Position numbers and translations under genes: made by a program. A stretch of 64,000 bases of DNA from Alistipes sp. GTDB taxonomy: Bacteria > Bacteroidota > Bacteroidia > Bacteroidales > Rikenellaceae. Each line of letters opens with the position of its first letter. Position 1 is the stretch's first letter. The notes below the pieces were generated by a model. The model was not told the DNA's origin. It searched no databases and saw only the letters and a program-made list of their open reading frames with translations. This document shows, one piece after another, positions 1-8,602 of this stretch. The stretch spans positions 62,001 through 126,000 of the forward strand of contig JAFQCA010000027.1 of the NCBI GenBank assembly GCA_017399485.1. The letters are read 5' to 3'.

Positions 1-705
1 ATGCATAAGGCCCATTGTACGGATGGTAAGTTCTGTGGTGTTACCCTCGATACTACCCGATGGCAACTCGACATTCTCTCTATCCATCGCACTCTTGACG
101 TCGATGGGTGTGATGCCGTAACCTGCCATCTTGGCGGGGTCCAGCCATATACGCATTGAGTAACGCTTCTCACCCCAAATCTGCACAGCACTCACGTTGT
201 TGATAGTCTGCAACTGCTCCTTGATTGTAAGGTCGGCAATCTCGCTTATCTCCAGCAATGAACGTTTGTCGCTCTGTACAGCCACCATCAAGATAGGCAT
301 AGCGTCGGCATCGGCCTTCGACACTGTCGGGGGGTCACAGTCGCGGGGCAGGAATCGTTGTGCGCGCGATACCTTGTCACGCACGTCGTTGGCAGCCGTC
401 TCAAGGTCTACCGACAACTCGAACTCCACAGTCACGCGGCTCGAACCTTGAGAACTGACACTCGACAATGAGCGGATACCGGGAATACCGTTGATATTCT
501 GCTCCAGGGGCTCTGTAATCTGGTTCTCTATAACGTCGGCATTGGCTCCGGGATAGGAGCACGATACCGAAATGATAGGATTATCGACGCTTGGGTACTC
601 TCTCACGCCCAAATAACTATAGCCTATCACGCCAAAGATGACGATGATAAGCGTAAGCACTGTCGCAAGTACGGGACGTCGTATGCTTAATTCGGAAATA
701 TTCAT
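1..705 (-). CDS. RND efflux pump inner-membrane permease (AcrB/HAE1-type), N-terminal part, cut by window edge
   Basis: This is the first 235 codons of an RND drug/solute-proton antiporter; the rest lies beyond the left edge. The start MNISELSIRRPVLATVLTLI gives the cytoplasmic N-terminus and first membrane helix typical of AcrB-like pumps. It is followed by the porter-domain signatures YPGAN, ENQITEPLEQNINGIPG and the FLPRDCDPP segment. The ATG is 19 bases after the stop of the adaptor gene on the same strand, so the two form an adaptor-permease operon, with an outer-membrane factor gene expected further left. The family and orientation are clear; the substrate cannot be told. Confidence 0.93.
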   Translation of the reverse strand, partial: MNISELSIRRPVLATVLTLIIVIFGVIGYSYLGVREYPSVDNPIISVSCSYPGANADVIENQITEPLEQNINGIPGIRSLSSVSSQGSSRVTVEFELSVDLETAANDVRDKVSRAQRFLPRDCDPPTVSKADADAMPILMVAVQSDKRSLLEISEIADLTIKEQLQTINNVSAVQIWGEKRYSMRIWLDPAKMAGYGITPIDVKSAMDRENVELPSGSIEGNTTELTIRTMGLMH

Positions 706-724
706 ACGTGGATTCTCTTTGCGA

Positions 725-1792
725 TTATTGAACGTTGTTTAACTGTACGGGCAAATCCTCGCGTAACTGCAATGTACCCGATGTGATGATTGTATCACCC
801 ACCTCAATACCTTCGACAATGTGAATCAAAGCGTCGGTGCGGAGTCCTGTCTTGACGGCTACAGCCTTTGCCTTGCCTGAACGATAGAGGAATACCTTAT
901 CGACGCCCATCTCAGGAACGATAGCCTCAGTCGGAATGGCTATGGCGTTGGGGATATCCTGCATACGAATCTTTGCCGAAATAAAACGTCCGGGCTGCAA
1001 GCGGCCATTGGGGTTGGCATAGGTACCACGTACCGACAACATACGAGTGTCGCTATCAACCTCCGACTCCTTGGCATAAACCGAAGCCTTGAACTCCTCG
1101 TTTATACCCTCGACAGTAAACGTAAGGGGTGTGCCGGGCTTTACCTGGTCGGCATAACGTTCCGGAACAAACATATCAATCTTGAGGGGTGAAACCTTTG
1201 TAAGTTTAGCCACAACCACGCTTGGTGAGGCGTAGGCACCCTCACTGACGTTACGCAAACCGATGATACCATCGAATGGAGCGCGCAACTCGGTGAGTGC
1301 GATGTTCTGCTTTACGATGTCGATGTCGGCATTGAGCGTTGCCAACTCGGTGCGGGCCTGTTCGAAGGCCTCCTGACTTACGGCATCCTTCTCCAAAAGG
1401 GTGCTCTGACGATATACGCGGTCCTGAGCCAACTTGAGTTGTGCCTCATAGCGCGAGAGTTGAGCCTGAAGTGGTTTATCGTTTACTTTGGCCAACAAAT
1501 CACCCTTGCGTACCATTGTACCCTCCTTGAAATTTATCTCGACAATCTTACCCGATGTCTCAAACGTCAAATCAACCTCCTCGTCGGGGAGTAGGTTGCC
1601 GACCATTCTGATATCCTCGGTAAGGTCTTTAGGAGAGATGACTACACCGTTTACGTTTAGAATATTATTACGAGGTGCTGCAGCCTTTGGGGCATCTGCG
1701 CTGCTCTTATGATTTTTGTAATAGTTATATCCGCCCAAAATTATGCCGAAGACGGCAAGAATGATTGCGGTGATAATCCACTTCCTTTTCAT
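725..1792 (-). CDS. RND efflux periplasmic adaptor (membrane fusion protein)
   Basis: This is an HlyD/AcrA-type adaptor that links the inner-membrane RND permease to an outer-membrane channel. Starting at MKRKWIITAI it has one N-terminal membrane anchor, then a biotinyl-lipoyl half (EEVDLTFETSGKIVEINFKE), an alpha-hairpin coiled coil (about residues 90-150), the second lipoyl half (LTELRAPFDGIIGLRNVSEG), a beta-barrel and a membrane-proximal domain. About 355 residues is normal for the family. The longer frame to 1819 opens with TTG, so the ATG at 1792 is preferred. The permease gene follows after 19 bases. Confidence 0.94.
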   Translation of the reverse strand: MKRKWIITAIILAVFGIILGGYNYYKNHKSSADAPKAAAPRNNILNVNGVVISPKDLTEDIRMVGNLLPDEEVDLTFETSGKIVEINFKEGTMVRKGDLLAKVNDKPLQAQLSRYEAQLKLAQDRVYRQSTLLEKDAVSQEAFEQARTELATLNADIDIVKQNIALTELRAPFDGIIGLRNVSEGAYASPSVVVAKLTKVSPLKIDMFVPERYADQVKPGTPLTFTVEGINEEFKASVYAKESEVDSDTRMLSVRGTYANPNGRLQPGRFISAKIRMQDIPNAIAIPTEAIVPEMGVDKVFLYRSGKAKAVAVKTGLRTDALIHIVEGIEVGDTIITSGTLQLREDLPVQLNNVQ

Positions 1793-1962
1793 ATTGTAAA
1801 ATTGCTTGATTGTAAACAAAAATATTCACACAAAATTATAAAAAATAATTCAAAAAGTGTATTGTAGCATTGATTTTATCGGGTGAAGTGACCAAAATGG
1901 GCGGTGAAATATTTAGGTGGGTTTATGAGTGCGGGCGATGAGTTTTGCCGTGCCTGTAAACG

Positions 1963-1993
1963 AAAAAAACTGCCCGACCAAAGTCGAGCAGTT
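1963..1993 (-). terminator. intrinsic terminator after the DUF1080 gene
   Basis: On the minus strand AACTGCTCGAC pairs with GTCGGGCAGTT around a short loop and is followed directly by a run of T (plus-strand A tract at 1963-1969). It lies 28 bases past the stop of the HEAT/DUF1080 gene and separates that operon from the RND operon. Confidence 0.8.
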
Positions 1994-2021
1994 ATATATA
2001 TTATATATAGGTATGTCGCTA

Positions 2022-4808
2022 TTACAACTCCTTAACACGGATGTTGCGATACTTCAAACCCTCGCCGTGACCGCACAATGCGATGTGGCCCTTCTTGTTG
2101 AACAAACCGGGGTGGTTCAAGTGGTCAACAGTGTAAGGATTCTCGTTAGCACCCTTGGGGGCTACGTTGTGACCCTTGCAAGCAGTACGGATGTTGCCAT
2201 CAACGATAACCTGACCATCAACTGTTACAGTGATGCGGTCACCCTTGATACGAATCTCCTCGCTGTGCCACTCGCCCAGAGGACCCCACTTGATACGCTT
2301 TGCAGGGATGATACCATATACAGAGCCGTGTACCTGATACTCACGCAGGTTAGCGTAGATGGGAGCGTCGTGGTGCAATACCTGAATCTCCATACCGTGA
2401 TAAGCAGCATCTACACCCATCGGTGTGCGGATACCGATACCGTTGTTTACGCCCTCACGCTCGAAGCAGAACTCAAAGCGAAGAACGAAGTCAGCATACT
2501 CCTTCTTTGTATAGAGGTTACCTGTGCCACCGAAAGCGGCTGTAACATACATAGCACCGTCGATGGGCTGGTATGCGTCCAAGTTACCTGTCCAGGCATC
2601 CATATTAACGCCGTCGAACAACATCTCGAAACCCTCTTTCTTCTCCTGGTCTGACAACTCAGTCTTGATAGAGTGGTTTGCGCGAGCAGTGTTCTCAGAG
2701 ATGAACTTCTCGATATCCTTACGCTTGTAAACAGCGTCACCGTCGTTTACTGTAGCAGCAACCTTCTCCAACAGAGCCTTTACCTCGGCTGAGTAGAATT
2801 CGGGGTGCTTTGTTGCAATCTGAAGAACTGTGTTGGCAGCAGCCTGTGCAGTCTCAGCGTTGTCCATATAATCAGCAGCGAACATCATACCCTGGTAAGT
2901 CTGTGTAGCAGCCAAAGCAGTCAAGGCAGCGTTCTTAACCTTTACGCTGGGGTTAGCCTCGATAGCGTTACGCAAGTTCTTGTACTTAAGTTCATTGCTG
3001 AGTTTAGATGCTGATGTAACCTGAATGTAGCGAGCCAAAGCGTCGTCCTTCAACGAAGCATCGTTTGTAGCAATCTCGAACAACGGAGCCAAGATAGCAG
3101 CGTCGTTGATAAGTTTCATACCCTCGTAAGCAGCCTTATCGCCAGCCTTGTAGCCTGCAACCAATGTGGGGATAACCTTTGCAGAACCTGTTGCACCCAA
3201 CAAAGGATAGTAGAGTGCCTTCTTGTCACCAGCCTTTGCGATGCGAGCCTCCAAAGCAGCAACCTTCTCATCTACAGACTTGTTGATAAGAGTCTTGTTG
3301 ATAGCAGCAGTGTTAGCCTTGCCAGCCTCGAACAAATCGCACATAGTGTTGAAGTCGTTGTCACCAACTACGTTAGCCAAAACAGCAGAAGCCTTTGCGT
3401 TGCCACCCTTAGCCTCGGCTACAACCTTCGATGCAGCCTCGGGAATTGTGCGGCTATTCAATACGCCGTAAGCCAAAGCCTTGCTTGCGTCGTTACCCTC
3501 CAAAGCCTTCACGATACCGCCATTCACCTTGCCGTTGAATGAGAGCAATACGCGCTGTGCAGTCTCCATAATGGTCTTAGCGTCGTCTGCATTAACATCC
3601 TCGATAGATGCAACCTTAGCCAAGATAGCCTCCAGAGCCTCCTCGCCACCGATGCGGCTGGCAGCCTCCATAGCCTCAACTACAACTGCAGCATCGGGGT
3701 TAGAGATTTGAGCGCAGATAGCACCAACCTGTGATGCAGCGTGGTTAGCGCCCAACCAGTTGATAACGTCAATCTTCGCAGCGTTGTCCAACTTAGGCAA
3801 CATAGCAGCAACGGCAGCGTATGTAGCGTCATCGGCATAAGCCTCAGCCAAACGCATAGCGCCATAACGATACTCGTGGCAGTCGTCAGCAACAGCCTTC
3901 AATACCAACGGAGTGGTAGCCTTGCCGTTCATCTGTACCAACAAATCCAAACCTGCAAGACGTACGTTAGGCTTCTCAAACTTCATAAGTTGCTTAGCAG
4001 CCTTTGCTACAGCCTTGGGGTTGTGCTTCATCAAGTGACCGTTCAAAAGGCCCAAGTATGCACCGTAAGCGTCTGTTGTCTCGAATGTATAGCCAGCAGC
4101 CTTTGCAGCCTTAGCCAAATACTTTGCAGCAGCCTCACCACCACACAATGCCAAAGCGTTGTTGATGTGTACAGCATCCTCAGCAGTAGCCTCCTCAGCC
4201 CAAGCCAAAAGGATAGGCTCAGCATCGTGGAAGTGTGCCTTGTAAGATGCAATCTGTGCCAACAAAGCGCGGCTGATGCCGTTCTCTGCCTGTGCCTCCA
4301 TCAAAGCCAATACAGCGGGCTCGGTACCCTTAACTGTTGCCAATGCGCGAGCGGCGAAGTTGCCGAAATACTCGTGCTTGAGTTGTGCCGCATAAAAATC
4401 GGCATCCTCAGCGGTAGCACAAATCTGCAATACGGTCATCACGAAAGCCTGATTAGGCTCGTCCTTAACCTTCGGGAATGCTGACTTAAGTCCTGCGCGA
4501 ACAGCGGCACGCTGTGCAGCACCCTCTTTTGTAACGTATGATGCAACACCATTGAGAGCGTACTCGATAGTAGAGTTCTTAACACCCTCGGCTGCGGGCT
4601 TCAACATAGTGGCAAGCATCTCGACACCCTCGGCGCCTGTGCCAGCCAACTCGGCCATAATCTGATTGTACTGTGCAGGCTTCTCTGCAGGCAACTGTGC
4701 CAAAGCGTCAGCCACAATAGTTGAAGTGGCGCGATTACGAGCATCCTGCGCGTTGATAGCCGCAAAGGGCATCAACATAAGAGCCAATAATATAAATATT
4801 CTTTTCAT
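2022..4808 (-). CDS. secreted HEAT-repeat protein with C-terminal DUF1080 (3-keto-disaccharide hydrolase-type) domain
   Basis: A signal peptide (MKRIFILLALMLMPFAAINA) precedes roughly 680 residues of alanine-rich HEAT/armadillo-like helical repeats. The last 210 residues form a DUF1080 domain, beginning near LFDGVNMDAWTGN and ending in GHIALCGHGEGLKYRNIRVK. DUF1080 has a concanavalin-like fold and several members cleave 3-keto-glycosides, made when a Gfo/Idh/MocA enzyme oxidises the sugar at C3. Such an oxidoreductase lies 23 bases upstream on the same strand, which supports that role. The frame to 4817 opens with GTG; the ATG at 4808 fits the signal peptide better. Catalytic activity is inferred from family and context. 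Confidence 0.88.
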   Translation of the reverse strand: MKRIFILLALMLMPFAAINAQDARNRATSTIVADALAQLPAEKPAQYNQIMAELAGTGAEGVEMLATMLKPAAEGVKNSTIEYALNGVASYVTKEGAAQRAAVRAGLKSAFPKVKDEPNQAFVMTVLQICATAEDADFYAAQLKHEYFGNFAARALATVKGTEPAVLALMEAQAENGISRALLAQIASYKAHFHDAEPILLAWAEEATAEDAVHINNALALCGGEAAAKYLAKAAKAAGYTFETTDAYGAYLGLLNGHLMKHNPKAVAKAAKQLMKFEKPNVRLAGLDLLVQMNGKATTPLVLKAVADDCHEYRYGAMRLAEAYADDATYAAVAAMLPKLDNAAKIDVINWLGANHAASQVGAICAQISNPDAAVVVEAMEAASRIGGEEALEAILAKVASIEDVNADDAKTIMETAQRVLLSFNGKVNGGIVKALEGNDASKALAYGVLNSRTIPEAASKVVAEAKGGNAKASAVLANVVGDNDFNTMCDLFEAGKANTAAINKTLINKSVDEKVAALEARIAKAGDKKALYYPLLGATGSAKVIPTLVAGYKAGDKAAYEGMKLINDAAILAPLFEIATNDASLKDDALARYIQVTSASKLSNELKYKNLRNAIEANPSVKVKNAALTALAATQTYQGMMFAADYMDNAETAQAAANTVLQIATKHPEFYSAEVKALLEKVAATVNDGDAVYKRKDIEKFISENTARANHSIKTELSDQEKKEGFEMLFDGVNMDAWTGNLDAYQPIDGAMYVTAAFGGTGNLYTKKEYADFVLRFEFCFEREGVNNGIGIRTPMGVDAAYHGMEIQVLHHDAPIYANLREYQVHGSVYGIIPAKRIKWGPLGEWHSEEIRIKGDRITVTVDGQVIVDGNIRTACKGHNVAPKGANENPYTVDHLNHPGLFNKKGHIALCGHGEGLKYRNIRVKEL

Positions 4809-4831
4809 TCTATTCACGTTTTTGGGTTATG

Positions 4832-6112
4832 TTAGATTTTCCAAGGAGCACGCATAGGCTGGTCGATAAGCGCATTTGCGGCGTCGTCGTTTACGAACTG
4901 CAACTTCACGGGGTCGAACTCCAATGTGCGGTTCAAGCGCAATGCGCAAAGACCCATATTCACGATTGTAGCCGAGCGGAAACCGTTGATTTCGTTCAAT
5001 GCAAACTTCTCGCGAGTGTGGATACACTTGATGAAGTCTGTGTTCTGTGGTTCGGGGTCGGGGAGTTCGTTCAACTTCTCCATTACGTTGGGGATAGTGC
5101 AACGGAAGCCCTGATATACGCAACCCTTAGGACCTTCGATGTATGGACCGTTGGGAGTCTCGTGGCCCTCACCCTCAAGGATAATCTGGCAACCGTCCTC
5201 GTAAGTGTAAACAACCTTACGCCAAGTACCGATTGCATCGGGGTGCTGCTGGGGAGCATCAACCTCAACCTTTACGGGAGAAGTGTGGTCCTTACCCAAG
5301 ATGTACTGTACGGGGTCGATGTAGTGCTGACCCATATCGCCAAGACCACCACCATCATAATCCCAGTAACCACGGAATGTCTGGTGAGTACGGTGCTCGT
5401 TGTAAGGCTTGTAGGGAGCCGGACCTAACCACAAATCGTAGTCCAAGTTCTTCGGGATGGGCTGCTCAACCAAGTTCTCCTTACCTACCCAGAAGAACTT
5501 CCAAGCGAAACCTGTACCACCTGAAATGGTAACCTTCAAAGGCCAACCCAACATACCGCTGTCAACCAACTTCTTGAGCGGAGCAACCTTTGTACCCAAG
5601 CCGTAGAATGTATCCTGGAAACGGAACCAAGTGTTAAGACGGAAGATACGACCATTCTGGCGTACAGCCTCCATAACCTTCTTACCCTCGCCGATTGTAC
5701 GAGTCATCGGCTTCTCGCACCAGATATCCTTACCGGCCTTGGCAGCCTCAACGGCCATAATACCGTGCCAGTGGGGAGGTGTTGCGATGTGAACAACGTC
5801 CACGTTGGGGTCGTTGATAAGGTCACGATAGAGGTGATAACCCTTTACTGTCTCACCCAAATCGCTCTTTGCACGTGTGATACCTGTCTCGAGGTGCTTG
5901 CTGTCGACGTCGCACATAGCAACCAAGCGGCACTGCTCGTTACTTGAGAAGTGGTTTGCGCTAAAACCGATACCACCCATACCGATAATACCCTTAGTCA
6001 ATTGGTCGTTAGGAGCAATGTGACCGGGGCCTCCGAGGACGTGACGCGGAATGATAGTCAACGCGGCCAATCCTCCCAAAGATTTAAGGAAATCCTTTCT
6101 GTTAATAGCCAT
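4832..6112 (-). CDS. Gfo/Idh/MocA-family oxidoreductase with Tat-like leader
   Basis: This is an NAD(P)-dependent sugar oxidoreductase. The Rossmann motif is at about residues 42-53 (GMGGIGFSANHF), the family EKP lysine signature at about 134 (CEKPMTRTIGEGKK), and the substrate-side motif is GGGLGDMGQHYIDP. The leader NRKDFLKSLGGLAAL looks like a Tat signal but has Arg-Lys instead of twin Arg; secretion before or after cofactor binding is plausible but unproven. It is the first gene of the pair with the DUF1080 protein, the arrangement expected for oxidising a glycoside to its 3-keto form and then cleaving it. Confidence 0.9.
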   Translation of the reverse strand: MAINRKDFLKSLGGLAALTIIPRHVLGGPGHIAPNDQLTKGIIGMGGIGFSANHFSSNEQCRLVAMCDVDSKHLETGITRAKSDLGETVKGYHLYRDLINDPNVDVVHIATPPHWHGIMAVEAAKAGKDIWCEKPMTRTIGEGKKVMEAVRQNGRIFRLNTWFRFQDTFYGLGTKVAPLKKLVDSGMLGWPLKVTISGGTGFAWKFFWVGKENLVEQPIPKNLDYDLWLGPAPYKPYNEHRTHQTFRGYWDYDGGGLGDMGQHYIDPVQYILGKDHTSPVKVEVDAPQQHPDAIGTWRKVVYTYEDGCQIILEGEGHETPNGPYIEGPKGCVYQGFRCTIPNVMEKLNELPDPEPQNTDFIKCIHTREKFALNEINGFRSATIVNMGLCALRLNRTLEFDPVKLQFVNDDAANALIDQPMRAPWKI

Positions 6113-6296
6113 AAATTTATTATTTTAACGGTTAAATAATTGTCAAAAAAATAGCGATAGTTGCATTTTCTCAAAAATCGGTATAAAATTACGACTTTAT
6201 TTTTGTTCTGCCAAATAATTAAGGTATGATAATTGGTTGTTGGGATAAATTTTATGTAAATGTCGAGGGCCTATTTTATGTTATGGCGAAAGAGGG

Positions 6297-6328
6297 TTTG
6301 TGTGTTTCGTCGAAAATAATTATATTTG
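6297..6328 (+). promoter_or_regulatory. Bacteroidota-type promoter for the SDR-uxuA genes
   Basis: TTTG at 6297-6300 is followed after 20 bases by TATATTTG at 6321-6328, matching the TTTG/TAnnTTTG consensus. The start codon is at 6394, giving a leader of about 60 nt. Confidence 0.65.
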
Positions 6329-6393
6329 TTGTTGCCTAAAGGCGCGAAACTGCGTTTGAAAAATGAAAAACAAAATAATAACCAAATAAAACT

Positions 6394-7206
6394 ATGAAAA
6401 ATCTGTTTACAGTCGAGGGTAAGGTAATCGTTATTACCGGCGCGACAGGTATTTTGGGACAATCAATGGTTCAGCACTTTGCCGAGCAGGGGGCCAAAGT
6501 AGTAATTTTAGGCCGTAATGTCGAGGTAGGCCGCCGTCAGGAGGCTGAGGCCAAAGCCGCAGGTGGCGAGGCTATGTTCTTGGAGTGCAATGTGTTGGAT
6601 AAGGCGCAGTTGGAGAAGACGTATGAGGCTATTATGGCGGCTTATGGCCGTATCGACGTGCTGATTAACGGCGCAGGCGGTAATCAGGCTGCGGCAACCG
6701 TAGCACCCGACAAGACCATTTTCGATTTGGATGTCGATGCCGTAAAGCAAGTGGTAGAATTGAATCTTTTTGGTACAATTCTCCCCACGATGGTATTCGT
6801 CAAGGCTATGGTCGAGCAGAAGTCGGGCTCGATAATCAACATCGCCTCGGAGGCTGCTCTGCGTCCGCTGACCCGTGTTGCGGGTTATGGCGTAGCGAAG
6901 GCTGCCGTGATAAATTGGACCAAATATATGTGTGGTGAATTGGCTTTGAAGTTTGGCGAGGGGCTGCGCGTGAATGCTGTTGCTCCGGGATTCTTGTTGA
7001 CAAATCAGAATCGCGACTTGCTGACCAATCCTGATGGCTCGCTCACGCCTCGTGCTGAGACCATTATCGCGCACACTCCGTTTAAGCGCTTTGGTGAGCC
7101 CGAAGAGTTGCTTGGTACATTGCAGTGGCTGGCATCCGATGCGTCGAAGTTTGTGACGGGTACGCTGACCGTAGTGGATGGAGGATTTGATGCATTTTCA
7201 ATCTAA
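6394..7206 (+). CDS. short-chain dehydrogenase, probable D-mannonate oxidoreductase (fructuronate reductase)
   Basis: This is a classical SDR of 270 residues. The cofactor motif TGATGILG is at about 17-24, the structural NGAGG motif follows, and the catalytic Ser...Tyr-x3-Lys set appears as SEAALRP then YGVAK. It precedes uxuA in the same orientation, so it most likely interconverts D-fructuronate and D-mannonate, as SDR-type UxuB replacements do. The ATG follows AACCAAATAAAACT. A different sugar or sugar-acid substrate is possible, because SDR substrates are hard to assign from sequence. Confidence 0.87.
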   Translation: MKNLFTVEGKVIVITGATGILGQSMVQHFAEQGAKVVILGRNVEVGRRQEAEAKAAGGEAMFLECNVLDKAQLEKTYEAIMAAYGRIDVLINGAGGNQAAATVAPDKTIFDLDVDAVKQVVELNLFGTILPTMVFVKAMVEQKSGSIINIASEAALRPLTRVAGYGVAKAAVINWTKYMCGELALKFGEGLRVNAVAPGFLLTNQNRDLLTNPDGSLTPRAETIIAHTPFKRFGEPEELLGTLQWLASDASKFVTGTLTVVDGGFDAFSI

Positions 7207-7326
7207 ATACACATAAAAAGGTGATTTTGTCGTTATGCTTCTCCTCGAAATCCTCATTTACGCTTTAGTAAACTGCGGTTTCTCGGAGTCGCAAGCCTAA
7301 AAATCCCCCATTCTCTGTGTATTTAG
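7203..7326 (+). repeat. long intercistronic hairpin, family A copy 1
   Basis: The whole gap between the SDR and uxuA folds into one long hairpin. The outer arms CTAAATACACA (7203-7213) and TGTGTATTTAG (7316-7326) are perfectly complementary. Inside them GATTTT pairs with AAAATC, GCTT with AAGC and TTTAC with GTAAA. The core (TCCTCA...AC...GTA..CTGCGG) is shared with a second copy at 38468-38590, although the outer arms are unrelated. The left arm includes the SDR stop codon. Confidence 0.75.
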
Positions 7327-7347
7327 GAAAATTAAAACAAAACGAGT

Positions 7348-8520
7348 ATGATACTTTGTAAACAATCTTGGCGCTGGTATGGGCCCAATGACCCCGTGAC
7401 GCTCGATAATATCCGTCAGGCGGGTGCTACCGACATAGTTCACGCCTTGCATCATATTCCCAATGGGGAGGTGTGGACGGTTGAGGAGATAAAGAAACGC
7501 CAGCAAATGATAGCCCAGAAGGGCCTGACGTGGAGCGTTGTGGAGAGTGTTCCCGTTCACGAATATATAAAGACGCAAACAGGCGATTTTCAGCAATATA
7601 TCGAGAATTATAAGACCTCAATCCGCAATCTTGCGGCGTGTGGTATAAAGTGCATAACCTACAACTTTATGCCCGTGTTGGATTGGACTCGCACCGACCT
7701 TGCCTATGAGGTTGAGGATGGCTCGCGTGCATTGCGTTTCGAGCGCGCGGCATTTATGGCTTTCGACCTCTATATCTTGCGCCGTCCCGCAGCCGATGCA
7801 GAGTACACCGATGAGGAGAAGGCCAAGGCCAAAGAGCGTTATGAGCAGATGAGTGACGAAGAACGAGAGCGCCTGACACGTAATATGATAGCAGGCTTGC
7901 CGGGCTCGGAGGAGAGTTTTACTGTGGAGCAGTTTCAGGAGGCTCTGGACCGCTATCGTGATATTGATGCCGAGCGTCTGCGCCAGAACTTGATATACTT
8001 TTTGCGTGAGATTTGTCCCGTAGCCGATGAGTGCGGTGTCGAGATGGTGATTCATCCCGATGACCCTCCTTATCCCATTCTGGGTTTGCCCCGCATCCTT
8101 TCGACGGCTGAAGACTTCCGCCGTTTGATTGAGGCTGTGCCCAATCGCTCAAATGGCTTGTGTCTGTGTACGGGCTCCTTTGGTGTTCGAGCCGATAACG
8201 ACCTGCCCGCTATGATGCGAGAGTTTGGTGATAGGGTAGGTTTTGTGCATTTGCGCTCGACACGTCGTGACGAGGAGGGAAACTTCCAGGAGGATAACCA
8301 TCTGGAGGGCGATGTGCCTATGTATGAGGTGATGAAGGCCTTCTTGGAGATTCAGCAGCGTCAGGGCCGTAGCATCCCGATGCGCCCCGACCACGGGCAT
8401 CAGATGTGTGATGATTTGAATCGTAAGTCCAATCCGGGTTACTCTTGCTATGGCCGTATGCGCGGCTTGGCCGAGTTGCGAGGTCTGGAGATGGGTATTG
8501 CAATGAGCCTGAAATTTTAG
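7348..8520 (+). CDS. uxuA: mannonate dehydratase
   Basis: UxuA dehydrates D-mannonate to 2-keto-3-deoxy-D-gluconate in hexuronate catabolism. The 390-residue TIM-barrel protein opens with the family hallmark [20 protein letters not shown]. It continues with [17 protein letters not shown], the [14 protein letters not shown] segment, [15 protein letters not shown] and the C-terminal [12 protein letters not shown]...GYSCYGR. These regions hold the metal and substrate ligands. It is the second gene after the SDR and shares its terminator with the convergent GH97 gene. Confidence 0.97.
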   Translation: MILCKQSWRWYGPNDPVTLDNIRQAGATDIVHALHHIPNGEVWTVEEIKKRQQMIAQKGLTWSVVESVPVHEYIKTQTGDFQQYIENYKTSIRNLAACGIKCITYNFMPVLDWTRTDLAYEVEDGSRALRFERAAFMAFDLYILRRPAADAEYTDEEKAKAKERYEQMSDEERERLTRNMIAGLPGSEESFTVEQFQEALDRYRDIDAERLRQNLIYFLREICPVADECGVEMVIHPDDPPYPILGLPRILSTAEDFRRLIEAVPNRSNGLCLCTGSFGVRADNDLPAMMREFGDRVGFVHLRSTRRDEEGNFQEDNHLEGDVPMYEVMKAFLEIQQRQGRSIPMRPDHGHQMCDDLNRKSNPGYSCYGRMRGLAELRGLEMGIAMSLKF

Positions 8521-8536
8521 TGTTAATTACTTGAAT

Positions 8537-8580
8537 AAAAATATAGGTTGCCAACAAATTTGTTGGCAACCTATATTTTT
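8537..8580. terminator. bidirectional intrinsic terminator between uxuA and GH97
   Basis: A perfect inverted repeat spans 8541-8558 and 8559-8576 (core GGTTGCCAACAAA/TTTGTTGGCAACC), flanked by A4 on the left and T5 on the right. It can therefore stop transcription from both sides and sits between two convergent genes. Confidence 0.9.
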
Positions 8581-8602
8581 GTAACACTGTATGTTGTAAT
8601 GT

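Noticed and set aside
1929..2654. 241-codon plus-strand frame opposite the DUF1080 gene
   Set aside because: It lies antisense to a strongly supported gene with a signal peptide and conserved domain; its sequence is a shadow of that gene's codon bias.
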